From Helicobacter_D sp964464895 (GTDB taxonomy: Bacteria > Campylobacterota > Campylobacteria > Campylobacterales > Helicobacteraceae), in contig CAYXGY010000001.1 of assembly GCA_964464895.1 (NCBI GenBank), forward strand, positions 248,001-312,000: 64,000 bases of DNA. The letters run 5' to 3'. Shown one piece after another: positions 25,141 through 33,738 of this stretch (positions within the stretch are counted from its first letter, which is position 1; every line of letters begins with the position of its first letter). Both the position numbers and the translations under genes were made by a program. A model generated the notes under the pieces. The model made no database searches. It worked only from the letters and a program-made list of their open reading frames with translations, and had not been told where the DNA came from.

Positions 25141-25152
25141 TAGAATCCTCAT

Positions 25153-27123
25153 TTACGCATTCTCTTTATCCAATTCCTCACACATTCTAAGAAACTCTTG
25201 ATAATATTTCCACGATTCTACTATTTTTGGCTTAAATCTTTGTGTAAAGGCTACTTGTTCCGCCATTTTCTCTTTTAAAATCGCACAAGCTGTTTTATTA
25301 TTACATAAAAATTCCATAAGCTGTTTTTGGGTGATAAGAGATGCCTTAAGCTTTGATTCATTTTCTTTTAATTCTAAAATATATGCTTTAACATAGCGTT
25401 TGAGTGCTACGAATAGCTCTCTATTGCTTAACAAATCATCATATTGATCCGTACATAATAACGCTACAATTTGTGCCCCTTCTATCTCTACATTATCCTC
25501 AAAAATCAACCCTGAAATATCACGCATACCAGAAACCTTTGCAAATGTATGATAAAACCCGATTTTAATCTCAAAACTATCGTCCAAATCACACGAAGTA
25601 GAATCTTGCACATTTGTATGTTCCCAAAATTCATTGCCCAAGTCTCGCTTATTAACAAAAAGGCTCACAGGTAAATGGTAGAGGCTACCTGTATGACGAT
25701 TTTGTCTCATTTGAAAATACTTCGCATCATTTGGAGCATCAAATCCAAAACGTACAGCCCACTTGCAAAGCGTTTCAAACGCCATATTTTCTTTCATATC
25801 CAAAAAATCTACCACTTCCACTTCGCTAATGTTATCCCATAAGTCCTGCATAGATTGCAGTGCGCATCGCAATTCTGCAAAACACCACAAATTAGAATTT
25901 AAACAACTATCTACGCTCGGAAAATATCTGTTATTATTTAGCGCAAAGCTAGGGTGAAACATTAAATTTTTTGGGTTTTGTGTAAGATTAAAACGTTTAA
26001 TGCTTTTTGGAATCTTAAGTTTAAAACTATCAAAGCCAAAAGAACCATGATTTAGATGATTTACCGCGTGTAATAACCGCTCAATAGGGTCTCTACTAAC
26101 TATCAAAAAAGGAATTTTATCTCGCAAAGAAAGCGCAATAAATTTGGGAGTTGTTTTAGGATTATACCAATATCTAAAACGCAAACAATGGGGACTTTCG
26201 CTATTAAGCATCGTATAATAGGCACTCTTAAAACTCGCAAACATAAAACCCTGATTGTTTGTGCAAGGCACTAAACATACACCACAAAACTGCAAAAAGT
26301 TTGGAATCGCCCAACTTGCACTGCTTGAAAGCTCACGATAAATAAACAAGAATTGCTTCGGCAATGGCAAGTTCATCTCCCACGCAAGTTCAGCAGGGAT
26401 ACTCTCATAGCTTAAGTTGGCATAAGGATTGTTAGACTCTTTGGTTAATCTCTTAGGATTTATTAAGGGAGGATAAGGGTGATTTGTATCAAGGTATTGC
26501 TCTTGAAATTCTTTAGATTCTAGCCACTCTAAAATTTCTTGATGATATTTTAAAATAAAGTCTAAATGTTTAGAAAACAAGACTTTAAAATCAATGTTTT
26601 TTGCTATGAGATTTAGTCTTTGTAAGGTATCCTCTCGTGGATTATCTTGTAAATCTTGAATGAGACTTTCTACTCTCTTTAGAGGAAGAGTATTCAGTAT
26701 AGTGGCATAAGATTCTAAGAAGCCTTTCAGACTTTGAAAAGTTTTATAATGCTCTTTGGCTTTTTGAATACTAGAGAAGAATTTAAAATATCCTCCTTTA
26801 TACCAATTCTTACCTGCTTGCATTAAAGCCTCTCCTAATTTATAAGAGAGATGGTTTTTAAGCTTTAAGACTTCTAATGGAGGATAAGAGGATAAGGGAG
26901 GTCGTTTAAACTCTGGGAAAACCGCAATGGCTTGTTGGTAGAATCTCTGCTCTTTTTTGTGGGATTGTTTAATCTTATAAAGAGTAATTATAAGAGAGAT
27001 TACCCCCCCCCCCGCACAATTAGGATTATGCTTTGCTTTATCATAAGCAATCAAGGCTGAACCGAGTTTATAGGCTAAATGATTCTGGATTCTCCATTGA
27101 AGATTAGAAGTTAAAAGAGACAT
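25153..27123 (-). CDS. DUF2972-type cell-surface glycan gene, phase-variable, ON
   Basis: 656-residue cytosolic-looking protein. The N-terminal third holds two copies of a NHLxYKLGxAL motif (about residues 14-24 and 89-99), as seen in Campylobacter/Helicobacter surface-polysaccharide proteins. The central/C-terminal part (PYANLSYESIPAELAWEMNLP, then FLFIYRELSSSASW, FLIVSRDPIERLLHAVNHL) fits the DUF2972 family, whose DPIE-type loop recalls sulfotransferases; the biochemical role is unknown. A G11 tract (27013-27003) encodes Gly3 in residues ~38-40 and is in frame, so ON. G10 would give an immediate TAA. ATG 27123 has AAGGAA before it. The promoter upstream carries a second homopolymer. Family call from memory of motifs. 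Confidence 0.75.
   Translation of the reverse strand: MSLLTSNLQWRIQNHLAYKLGSALIAYDKAKHNPNCAGGGVISLIITLYKIKQSHKKEQRFYQQAIAVFPEFKRPPLSSYPPLEVLKLKNHLSYKLGEALMQAGKNWYKGGYFKFFSSIQKAKEHYKTFQSLKGFLESYATILNTLPLKRVESLIQDLQDNPREDTLQRLNLIAKNIDFKVLFSKHLDFILKYHQEILEWLESKEFQEQYLDTNHPYPPLINPKRLTKESNNPYANLSYESIPAELAWEMNLPLPKQFLFIYRELSSSASWAIPNFLQFCGVCLVPCTNNQGFMFASFKSAYYTMLNSESPHCLRFRYWYNPKTTPKFIALSLRDKIPFLIVSRDPIERLLHAVNHLNHGSFGFDSFKLKIPKSIKRFNLTQNPKNLMFHPSFALNNNRYFPSVDSCLNSNLWCFAELRCALQSMQDLWDNISEVEVVDFLDMKENMAFETLCKWAVRFGFDAPNDAKYFQMRQNRHTGSLYHLPVSLFVNKRDLGNEFWEHTNVQDSTSCDLDDSFEIKIGFYHTFAKVSGMRDISGLIFEDNVEIEGAQIVALLCTDQYDDLLSNRELFVALKRYVKAYILELKENESKLKASLITQKQLMEFLCNNKTACAILKEKMAEQVAFTQRFKPKIVESWKYYQEFLRMCEELDKENA
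27003..27013 (-). repeat. Poly-G tract G11 (minus strand) in DUF2972 gene
   Basis: Eleven C on the plus strand, read as GCG GGG GGG GGG GTA in the gene. One base less gives GGG TAA at once; one base more gives a stop within about nine codons. Translational ON/OFF switch about 37 codons from the start. Confidence 0.9.
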
Positions 27124-27204
27124 AAGATTCCTTTTGATTTGTTTTGCTTACTCCAAAGATTCAAGAAAGATTTAAGGAGGAGTAAGGGATAAAAATAAGG
27201 CAAT

Positions 27205-27235
27205 ATTATAGCAAAATAGAGGGGGGGGGGGTCAA
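27205..27235 (-). promoter_or_regulatory. Promoter with a poly-C tract in the -35/-10 spacer
   Basis: On the minus strand TTGACC (27235-27230) and a perfect TATAAT (27210-27205) are separated by 19 bases, of which the first nine are part of a C11 tract (27231-27221). Transcription would begin near 27198 and lead into the DUF2972 gene after ~75 untranslated bases. Tract length sets the spacing (C9 would give the optimal 17). Such spacer tracts tune expression of surface genes in Neisseria; helicobacters depend less on the -35 box, so the size of the effect here is open. Confidence 0.65.
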
Positions 27236-27239
27236 GAAG

Positions 27240-28202
27240 TTAATATTCTATTCCTGCAGCCCTTAGTGCATCACGAATCGCACGCATTTGAATATTTTTA
27301 TCAAAGCACCATTTGGGAGCAAGCAGGGTATCATTACGCACACCTGCGCTCACACGATGAATCACAACCTCTTGAGGAATCATTTTGAGGGATTCTACAA
27401 TCAAATCAATATAATCATTCAAAGAAATAGGCTTATATTCCCCTCTTTCATACAGATTTGCTAAAATCGTCTTTTCAATAACATAGAGTGGATGAATCTT
27501 GATTCCATCGCTTCCCCAAGCAATCACGGTTTCCAAACTATGCAACATCATTTCTCTTGTTTCTTTCGGTAATCCATAAATAATATGCGAACAAGTTTTT
27601 AAACCACGTTTTTTAGTCTCTCTAATCCAATATTCCATTTTTTCTGTGCCGTGCCCACGATTAATGAACTTGAGAGTTTCCTCATACACGGATTGGATTC
27701 CATATTCTACCCAAATCTCCTGCCCTCTTTTCTGTGCTAAATCACCCAAAAAATCAAGCAATTTCAAATCTACACTATCCGTGCGCGTGCCAATAGACAT
27801 TCCAACAACATTAGGTAAATTCAATGCGGCAATATAAAGCTTTTCTAAAGTTTCAAAAGGAGCATAAGTATTTGTGAAAGATTGGAAATAAATCATATAT
27901 TTTTCAACGCCAAACTTATTGCGATGAAAATCACTTTGCCAATCGTATTGGTTTTGCAATTGCTTAAGCTGCATTTCTAGCAGAGGATTCTCTGCCATCT
28001 TAGGATTCATCTTGAGCGCGACTTTTGGCTCTTTATCCAGCGTGGGTGAAAAGCTTTCATTCTTGCAAAAGATGCAACCTCCACGCGCCACACTGCCATC
28101 AATATTTGGACAAGTAAATCCTGCAAGTGCAATCGGAACTTTGCGCACACGTTTTCCAAATCTACGCTTACAATAGCGTCCAAAGGTTAGCATTTGCTTC
28201 AC
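27240..28202 (-). CDS. Radical SAM protein, TIGR01212/YhcC family
   Basis: Iron-sulfur radical SAM enzyme of unknown reaction. The atypical cluster motif is in FTCPNIDGSVARGGCIFCKN (near 29-48), followed by YFQSFTNTYAP, GMSIGTRTDSV and SHIIYGLPKETREMM, all typical of this group. 320 residues. GTG 28202 with GGATAAATA before it is taken as start; an ATG nine bases later is nearly as good. It begins four bases after purF and is probably in its transcript. Confidence 0.85.
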   Translation of the reverse strand: MKQMLTFGRYCKRRFGKRVRKVPIALAGFTCPNIDGSVARGGCIFCKNESFSPTLDKEPKVALKMNPKMAENPLLEMQLKQLQNQYDWQSDFHRNKFGVEKYMIYFQSFTNTYAPFETLEKLYIAALNLPNVVGMSIGTRTDSVDLKLLDFLGDLAQKRGQEIWVEYGIQSVYEETLKFINRGHGTEKMEYWIRETKKRGLKTCSHIIYGLPKETREMMLHSLETVIAWGSDGIKIHPLYVIEKTILANLYERGEYKPISLNDYIDLIVESLKMIPQEVVIHRVSAGVRNDTLLAPKWCFDKNIQMRAIRDALRAAGIEY

Positions 28203-28205
28203 TAT

Positions 28206-29615
28206 TTATCCAATATACTTGCTATCAAAACAGGCTTGACAATATTGATAATTTTCTATACCAATACTTCGCTTCAAACCCTCAAGAGACAAAAAGGACA
28301 AAGAATCCGCACCGATAAATTTACAAACTTCTTCGTGGCTCATTTTTGCACTAATCAAATGCTCTACACTTGGTGTATCCACACCATAATAACAAGGAGA
28401 AATAGTCGGGGGAGAGGAAATTTTCATATGAATTTCTTTTGCTCCACAATCACGCAAAATCTTTACAATCTGGCGACTTGTTGTCCCGCGCACCACAGAA
28501 TCATCAATTACAACGATACGTCTATTTTCAATCAATTCCCGAATCGGATTCAACTTCAGCTTTACTTTTAACTCGCGTATCTGTTGCGTTGGTTCAATAA
28601 AAGTTCGCCCAACATAATGATTGCGAATAATGCCAAGCTCAAAAGGAATCTTGCTTTCTTGAGAATATCCAAGTGCTGCGGCAACACCACTATCAGGCAC
28701 AGGAATCACAAGGTCTGCTTCCACAGAATTTTCTTTGGCTAATTCCTCTCCCATATTTTTGCGAATATTATAGACAAGATGTCCAAATACACGACTATCT
28801 GGACGCGCAAAATAAACATATTCAAAAACACAAGGGTGAGGATTGGATGGCATAATGTGATGGGATTCTATATTTTCTTTAGAAAAAACTAGCATCTCCC
28901 CCGGCTCCACATCTCGCAAATATTTTGCGCCCACCAAATCAAAGGCACAGGTTTCACTCGCGACAATATAGCCTTTGCTCCCGTCAGGATTAATGATTTC
29001 TCCAAGACTTAAAGGGCGAAATCCATATCTATCACGAATCACGAATATTTTTTTGCGACTTAATATGATGAAACAAAACGCTCCTTTGAGATGCAAAACT
29101 GCTTCTTTGATTCTATCTATTAAATTCTCTTGTTTAGCTCTTGCAATCAAATGAATCAAATTCTCTGTATCCATATAACTTTGGAAAATTGCTCCCTCTT
29201 TGATGAGTTCATTACGAATTTGACGCGCATTCGTAAGATTACCATTATGGACAATTGCAATTTCTCCCAAATCATAACGCGCAAATAAAGGCTGTGCATC
29301 TGAAATGGAATCATTCCCGGCGGTAGAATAACGATTATGCCCTACGGCACTAGAACCTTTGAGTTTTTTAAGTGTTTCATCACAAAAAACTTCTGTTACC
29401 AAACCATTTCTTTTAATCGTTGTAATCTTTTCTCCATTGCTCGTGGCAATTCCTGTGGCTTCTTGCCCGCGATGTTGCATAGAAAACAGAGAATAATATG
29501 CAAGGCTCGCAGCATTTTGAACATTATAAACCCCTACTACCGCACATTCTTCATTCCAATCACTTTTTATAGAGGATTGGTTTGTCAAAGTTTTATTATT
29601 AATTGGCATTTCCAC
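28206..29615 (-). CDS. purF: Amidophosphoribosyltransferase
   Basis: First committed step of de novo purine synthesis, moving glutamine nitrogen onto PRPP. An N-terminal propeptide of ~23 residues is followed by the nucleophile Cys in EECAVVGVYN. Glutaminase motifs MQHRGQEATGIA and GHNRYSTAG and the PRPP loop RRIVVIDDSVVRGTTSRQIV (near 358) are intact. 469 residues. Start GTG 29615 has AGGA nine bases upstream; an ATG two codons later is possible. H. pylori lacks this pathway as far as I recall, which argues for a non-pylori species. Follows dapB by three bases. Confidence 0.95.
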   Translation of the reverse strand: MEMPINNKTLTNQSSIKSDWNEECAVVGVYNVQNAASLAYYSLFSMQHRGQEATGIATSNGEKITTIKRNGLVTEVFCDETLKKLKGSSAVGHNRYSTAGNDSISDAQPLFARYDLGEIAIVHNGNLTNARQIRNELIKEGAIFQSYMDTENLIHLIARAKQENLIDRIKEAVLHLKGAFCFIILSRKKIFVIRDRYGFRPLSLGEIINPDGSKGYIVASETCAFDLVGAKYLRDVEPGEMLVFSKENIESHHIMPSNPHPCVFEYVYFARPDSRVFGHLVYNIRKNMGEELAKENSVEADLVIPVPDSGVAAALGYSQESKIPFELGIIRNHYVGRTFIEPTQQIRELKVKLKLNPIRELIENRRIVVIDDSVVRGTTSRQIVKILRDCGAKEIHMKISSPPTISPCYYGVDTPSVEHLISAKMSHEEVCKFIGADSLSFLSLEGLKRSIGIENYQYCQACFDSKYIG

Positions 29616-29618
29616 TGC

Positions 29619-30386
29619 TTATAATCCTAAAGAATCTTCAATGCTATACAATCCATTGGGTTGTTTCTGCAACCAAAGGGCAGCTTTAATTGCTCCTTGT
29701 GCAAAAGTCGCACGAGAAGTTGCCGTATGTACTAACTCTAAATATTCCCCCTCACCATAGAATCCGACATTATGAATCCCAGTTACATCGCCTCCACGCA
29801 ATGCCATTACAGCAATTTCCTCTTGACTGCGCTCGCCGATATTACCATTTCTGCCACTCGTGCGAACTTTGTCTAATTCCAAATCTCTAGCTTTCGCACA
29901 AGTTTGCGCTAGATACAAAGCTGTTCCACTAGGAGAATCTTTTTTATGACGATGATGCGTCTCTACAATTTCAATATCAAAATCACGCAAAGCTTTTGCT
30001 ACTAATTTCACTGCTTTATTTAATACTGCGACGCCTAAAGACATATTGCTAGCATATAAAATAGGCATTTTTTTGGACGCTTCTTTAATGAGATTTTCGT
30101 GATGAGATTCTAATCCTGTTGTGCCAATCACAATGGGTGTAGGGTTGTTAAGAGCCACTTCTAATAATGCGCAAGTGCCCTCTGCTGTTGTAAAATCAAC
30201 AACTACATCAGAACTTTCTAGCAAAACTTTCAAATCATTGGTAATTAAAACACCTGGGTCAATAGAAAAGTCTAAATCTTTACGCACATAGACGCATTCT
30301 AGTTTGACTTGATGATTTTTTTTTACTAAATCTACAACCAATTTCCCTACACGTCCGCCAGCACCAAAAACTCCAATACCTAGCAT
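29619..30386 (-). CDS. dapB: 4-hydroxy-tetrahydrodipicolinate reductase
   Basis: NAD(P)H-dependent step in lysine/DAP synthesis. The nucleotide fold GVFGAGGRVGKLV (residues 4-16), DFTTAEGT, IGTTGL, SNMSLGVAVLN, the catalytic EIVETHHRHKKDSPSGTAL and the C-terminal TGIHNVGFYGEGE are all present. 255 residues, ATG 30386 preceded by AAGGAG. Eleven bases downstream of trxB and three bases before purF, a mixed biosynthetic transcript. Confidence 0.96.
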   Translation of the reverse strand: MLGIGVFGAGGRVGKLVVDLVKKNHQVKLECVYVRKDLDFSIDPGVLITNDLKVLLESSDVVVDFTTAEGTCALLEVALNNPTPIVIGTTGLESHHENLIKEASKKMPILYASNMSLGVAVLNKAVKLVAKALRDFDIEIVETHHRHKKDSPSGTALYLAQTCAKARDLELDKVRTSGRNGNIGERSQEEIAVMALRGGDVTGIHNVGFYGEGEYLELVHTATSRATFAQGAIKAALWLQKQPNGLYSIEDSLGL

Positions 30387-30397
30387 AACAAACTCCT

Positions 30398-31336
30398 TTA
30401 TTTATGATGTTCAATATATTCAATTGCTCCAAGTGCTGCGGTTGCACCGTCTGCTGCTGCACATACTACTTGCTTTGGTGCGTCCATTCTCAAATCACCA
30501 GCGACAAATAATCCCGGAATATTTGTTTCCATTTTGAGATTCACAATTGCTTGCCCATATTCATTAACTGCGCAAAGAGTACTTCCATCTTCTTGCATAA
30601 GCACCGCATTATTGACGTTAAAACCAATCAATACAAAGGTTCCATCCACCTTAATTTCTTTTAAAGATTCATTATCTAAGTTTTTCAACTTCAATCCTGT
30701 TACACCAGATTCATCACCGCAAATCTCTTCAATACCATAAGGAGTTAAAAATTCAATTTTTGCCTCCTTTTTAGCACGTTCTAGTGTAACAGGAGAAGCG
30801 CGGAACGCATTTCTGCGATGAATAAGCGTAACTTTGGAGCAAATTTTGGCAAGATAAATGGATTCTTCTACGGCAGTATCTCCCCCACCTAGCACTGCGA
30901 CTTCTTTGTTCTTATAAAAGAACCCATCACAAGTTGCACACGAGCTAACACCTTTCCCCCAATAAATATCCTCGCCTTTGACACCAGAACGTTTTGGACT
31001 ACCACCCGTTGCAATGATAACGGCTTCCGCTTCTACTTCTTTTTGATTACTTAGCACCACTACAAAATGATTTTCTCTTTTTTCAATGCGTTTGACTTCT
31101 GCCATTTCATGCTTTAAACCGAATCTAAAGCATTGTTCCTGCCAAGGCATCATAAAATCAAATCCACTTTTTATTTCTGCAACACCAGGATAATTCTCCA
31201 TTTCACTACTAGAAGTAATTTGACCTCCGGGCATACCCTTTTCAAACATTACAACTTCTTTCAATCCCCCTCTTGTCGCATATAATCCCGCACTAAGTCC
31301 AGCAGGTCCGCCGCCAATAATCGCTAATTCTATCAT
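30398..31336 (-). CDS. trxB: Thioredoxin reductase
   Basis: FAD/NADPH enzyme that reduces thioredoxin. IIGGGPAGLSAGLYATRGGL at 7-26, redox-active CATCDGFFY near 133-141 (CxxC), NADPH fold VLGGGDTAVEE near 150, and C-terminal GLFVAGDLRMDAPKQVVCAAADG. 312 residues, normal. ATG follows AAGGAGAAAAG. Transcribed after trxA and the small thioredoxin-fold gene, a redox unit. Confidence 0.96.
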   Translation of the reverse strand: MIELAIIGGGPAGLSAGLYATRGGLKEVVMFEKGMPGGQITSSSEMENYPGVAEIKSGFDFMMPWQEQCFRFGLKHEMAEVKRIEKRENHFVVVLSNQKEVEAEAVIIATGGSPKRSGVKGEDIYWGKGVSSCATCDGFFYKNKEVAVLGGGDTAVEESIYLAKICSKVTLIHRRNAFRASPVTLERAKKEAKIEFLTPYGIEEICGDESGVTGLKLKNLDNESLKEIKVDGTFVLIGFNVNNAVLMQEDGSTLCAVNEYGQAIVNLKMETNIPGLFVAGDLRMDAPKQVVCAAADGATAALGAIEYIEHHK

Positions 31337-31345
31337 CTTTTCTCC

Positions 31346-31831
31346 TTATGGTTTATTTTCTTTGAAATTGACTAATTTATAAACTCCATTTTCTTTTATA
31401 TGCGTATAAAGTTTAGAATCTTTATTATCTTGCTTTGCGATGAAGCATTGCGGTAATACTCTCACATCAAATTCATGAATTAATTTTAACATCAAAGTGC
31501 TTGAAATTTTCAACTCTATAAGATTTGGAATATTTTTTTGTGCATTTTGACCTTGTTGATACAAATCAATTGCCAAAAGGGTAAGGTTTTCTTGCATATT
31601 TTGCATTAAAAACTCTGTGGATTTTGGAGTAAATGAGCTATAAAAACATATTTTATATTGTGGAGATTGAGGCACAAAAAGACTCATTACACCCTCTTGA
31701 CTTTGATAAAAAGAATCCTCATTGAAATTAATTTTTGAAATAGATGTGAAAGAATATTGATAATATAAAAATGCACCAATCGCAAAAATAACGACAAACG
31801 CAATAGGGAGTCCCGGACAACATTTTTTCAT
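31346..31831 (-). CDS. Membrane-anchored degenerate thioredoxin-fold protein (tentative)
   Basis: 161 residues with a membrane span at about 9-25 and the rest probably in the periplasm. The sequence order resembles a thioredoxin fold: strand YKICFYSSFTPKSTEF in place of the WCGPC loop, then LTLLAIDLY, and FDVRVLPQCFIAKQ with the conserved cis-proline context seen in TrxA as FGIRSIPTVFF. The CxxC is absent at the usual place, so it is not a classical oxidoreductase. It lies between trxA and trxB on the same strand, nine bases before trxB. The similarity is inferred from pattern only. Confidence 0.6.
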   Translation of the reverse strand: MKKCCPGLPIAFVVIFAIGAFLYYQYSFTSISKINFNEDSFYQSQEGVMSLFVPQSPQYKICFYSSFTPKSTEFLMQNMQENLTLLAIDLYQQGQNAQKNIPNLIELKISSTLMLKLIHEFDVRVLPQCFIAKQDNKDSKLYTHIKENGVYKLVNFKENKP

Positions 31832-31869
31832 GTCAAAACTCCCTCTTGAACTAAAGACTTCAAAAACAC

Positions 31870-32187
31870 TTATAGTAAGCCATTGAGTTTGTCTTTAAAT
31901 TCCTGCTCTGTTGCTGCTCCAATCATTTCATCTACTTTTTCTCCATTTTTATAGAAGAAAACTGTCGGAATAGAACGGATTCCAAATTTTGTTGCGAGTT
32001 CTTGTTGTTCGTCTGTATTGACTTTACAAACTTTTGCCTTGCCTTCATATTGTGTTGCAAGACTATCAATCACAGGGGCAATCATTCTGCAAGGTCCGCA
32101 CCATGGAGCCCAAAAATCTACCATTACAACACCTTCTTTGATGATTTCATCAAAGTTTTGTTCTGTTAATTCAATATAACTAGCCAT
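31870..32187 (-). CDS. trxA: Thioredoxin
   Basis: Cytosolic disulfide reductase. Active site FWAPWCGPCRM at residues ~26-36 and cis-Pro motif GIRSIPTVFFYKNG. 105 residues, the normal length. ATG 32187 with AAGGAG seven bases upstream. The AT-rich gap upstream (32188-32327) should hold its promoter. First gene of trxA-(Trx-like)-trxB. Confidence 0.97.
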   Translation of the reverse strand: MASYIELTEQNFDEIIKEGVVMVDFWAPWCGPCRMIAPVIDSLATQYEGKAKVCKVNTDEQQELATKFGIRSIPTVFFYKNGEKVDEMIGAATEQEFKDKLNGLL

Positions 32188-32327
32188 AATTTTCTCCTTA
32201 AAATGTTAAATTTTAACTGTGTATTAAATAACAATTAACTTTAAAAAAAAATAAAACCTTTGCGATTCTTTATAGTTAAATATTTTTTTACTCACAATTT
32301 ATTTTTTGTTACTTTTTGCACACTTTA

Positions 32328-33626
32328 TCATTGCATTAGCTCTACCAATCGTTGGACACTCTCTTCGTAAGTAATTGCTTCATTATAGCCTTGTTTCAAA
32401 TATTCTTCCATTTCCGTTTTTTTGGCGATTGCTTCATCTAGGTCTTTATCACTTCCTGCCTGATAAGCTCCGATTCTAATAAGCACTTCGTTTTCTTTAA
32501 GCAAAGAATACAAACGGCGGAATTTTCTTGCTGCTTGTATATGCTCTTCGTTTGCTACATCGCCCATTAACCTTGAAGCAGAATTAAGAATATTAATAGG
32601 AGGATAGATTCCAAAATCTGTTAAAGAGCGGTCTAGCACAATGTGTCCGTCTAAAATGCTTCGGCTCTGGTCTGCAATAGGGTCGCTCATATCATCACCT
32701 TCTACCAATACCGTGAAATATGCAGTGATAGAACCATGCCCTTCTTCTTTTCCTGCTCTTTCCATTAATTGTGGCAAAAGCGTCAAAACAGAGGGGGGAT
32801 AACCCTTGCTTGTAGGCGGCTCACCAAGTGCGAGCCCAATTTCTCTCTGTGCCATTGCAAAGCGGGTTACAGAATCCATCATAAATAAAACATCTTCACC
32901 TCTAGCCTTAAAATATTCCGCAACGCTCATTGCAGCAAATGCACCATACTTTCTCATTAAGGGGGAATCATCACTCGTAGCAACTACAAGCACGGTATTT
33001 GTTAAATCTCCCCCTAAATTTTTTTCTACAAATTCGGGGACTTCTCTGCCCCTCTCTCCAATTAAGGCGATAACTTTAATTTTGGCAGTTGCACCGCGTA
33101 CAATCATTCCCATTAGGGTAGATTTCCCCACCCCACTCCCAGCAAAAATTCCTAACTTTTGTCCTTTACCGCAGGTGAGTAATCCATCAATGCTTTTGAC
33201 ACCCACACTAAAAACTTCATCAATCATACCACGTCGCATTGCCGCAATAGGAGGACGAATAATAGGAATTGAGCCTTCAGCCTTTAAAGCACCCTTGCTA
33301 TCTATGGGTTCTCCTAGTGGATTAATCACTCTCCCTAGTAATTCAGGTCCAATAGGAATCTGCAATCCTCGCGTATTCAAATAGACTTTGTCTCCTACTT
33401 TCATTCCCTCAATAAACGAAAAAGGAGTAATTTTAAAATTATCTTTTTCTAGTGCTGTTACCATACCCATTGCGCTATTGTTTTCGCCTACAATACGGAC
33501 AATATCACCGATGTGTGGAATCAAGCCATTTGCGGATAAAAATCCTTGTTCTACTTTGATAATCAAACCAAATGCGGGGGATAGATTAAGACCATTTAGA
33601 CGCTCTCTTAGACTTTGTAGGGACAT
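32328..33626 (-). CDS. fliI: Flagellum-specific ATPase of the type III export apparatus
   Basis: Hexameric ATPase energising flagellar protein export at the cytoplasmic face. F1-beta-like N-terminal barrel (GDIVRIVGEN), Walker A IFAGSGVGKSTLMG near 157-170, Walker B VLFMMDSVTRFAMAQREIGLA with ALGEPPTSKGYPPSVL, and the C-terminal helical domain. 432 residues. Stands alone here, divergent from gpsA, as flagellar genes are scattered in Helicobacter. Confidence 0.95.
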   Translation of the reverse strand: MSLQSLRERLNGLNLSPAFGLIIKVEQGFLSANGLIPHIGDIVRIVGENNSAMGMVTALEKDNFKITPFSFIEGMKVGDKVYLNTRGLQIPIGPELLGRVINPLGEPIDSKGALKAEGSIPIIRPPIAAMRRGMIDEVFSVGVKSIDGLLTCGKGQKLGIFAGSGVGKSTLMGMIVRGATAKIKVIALIGERGREVPEFVEKNLGGDLTNTVLVVATSDDSPLMRKYGAFAAMSVAEYFKARGEDVLFMMDSVTRFAMAQREIGLALGEPPTSKGYPPSVLTLLPQLMERAGKEEGHGSITAYFTVLVEGDDMSDPIADQSRSILDGHIVLDRSLTDFGIYPPINILNSASRLMGDVANEEHIQAARKFRRLYSLLKENEVLIRIGAYQAGSDKDLDEAIAKKTEMEEYLKQGYNEAITYEESVQRLVELMQ

Positions 33627-33738
33627 TAAATCTCTTTTGTTTGATTTTTGACGAAGTGGAATTTTAATATATTTTTACTAAAATTATAACTTCAAAGATT
33701 TAAATTTGATTGCATTTTCATTATTTCAAAGGATTAAA

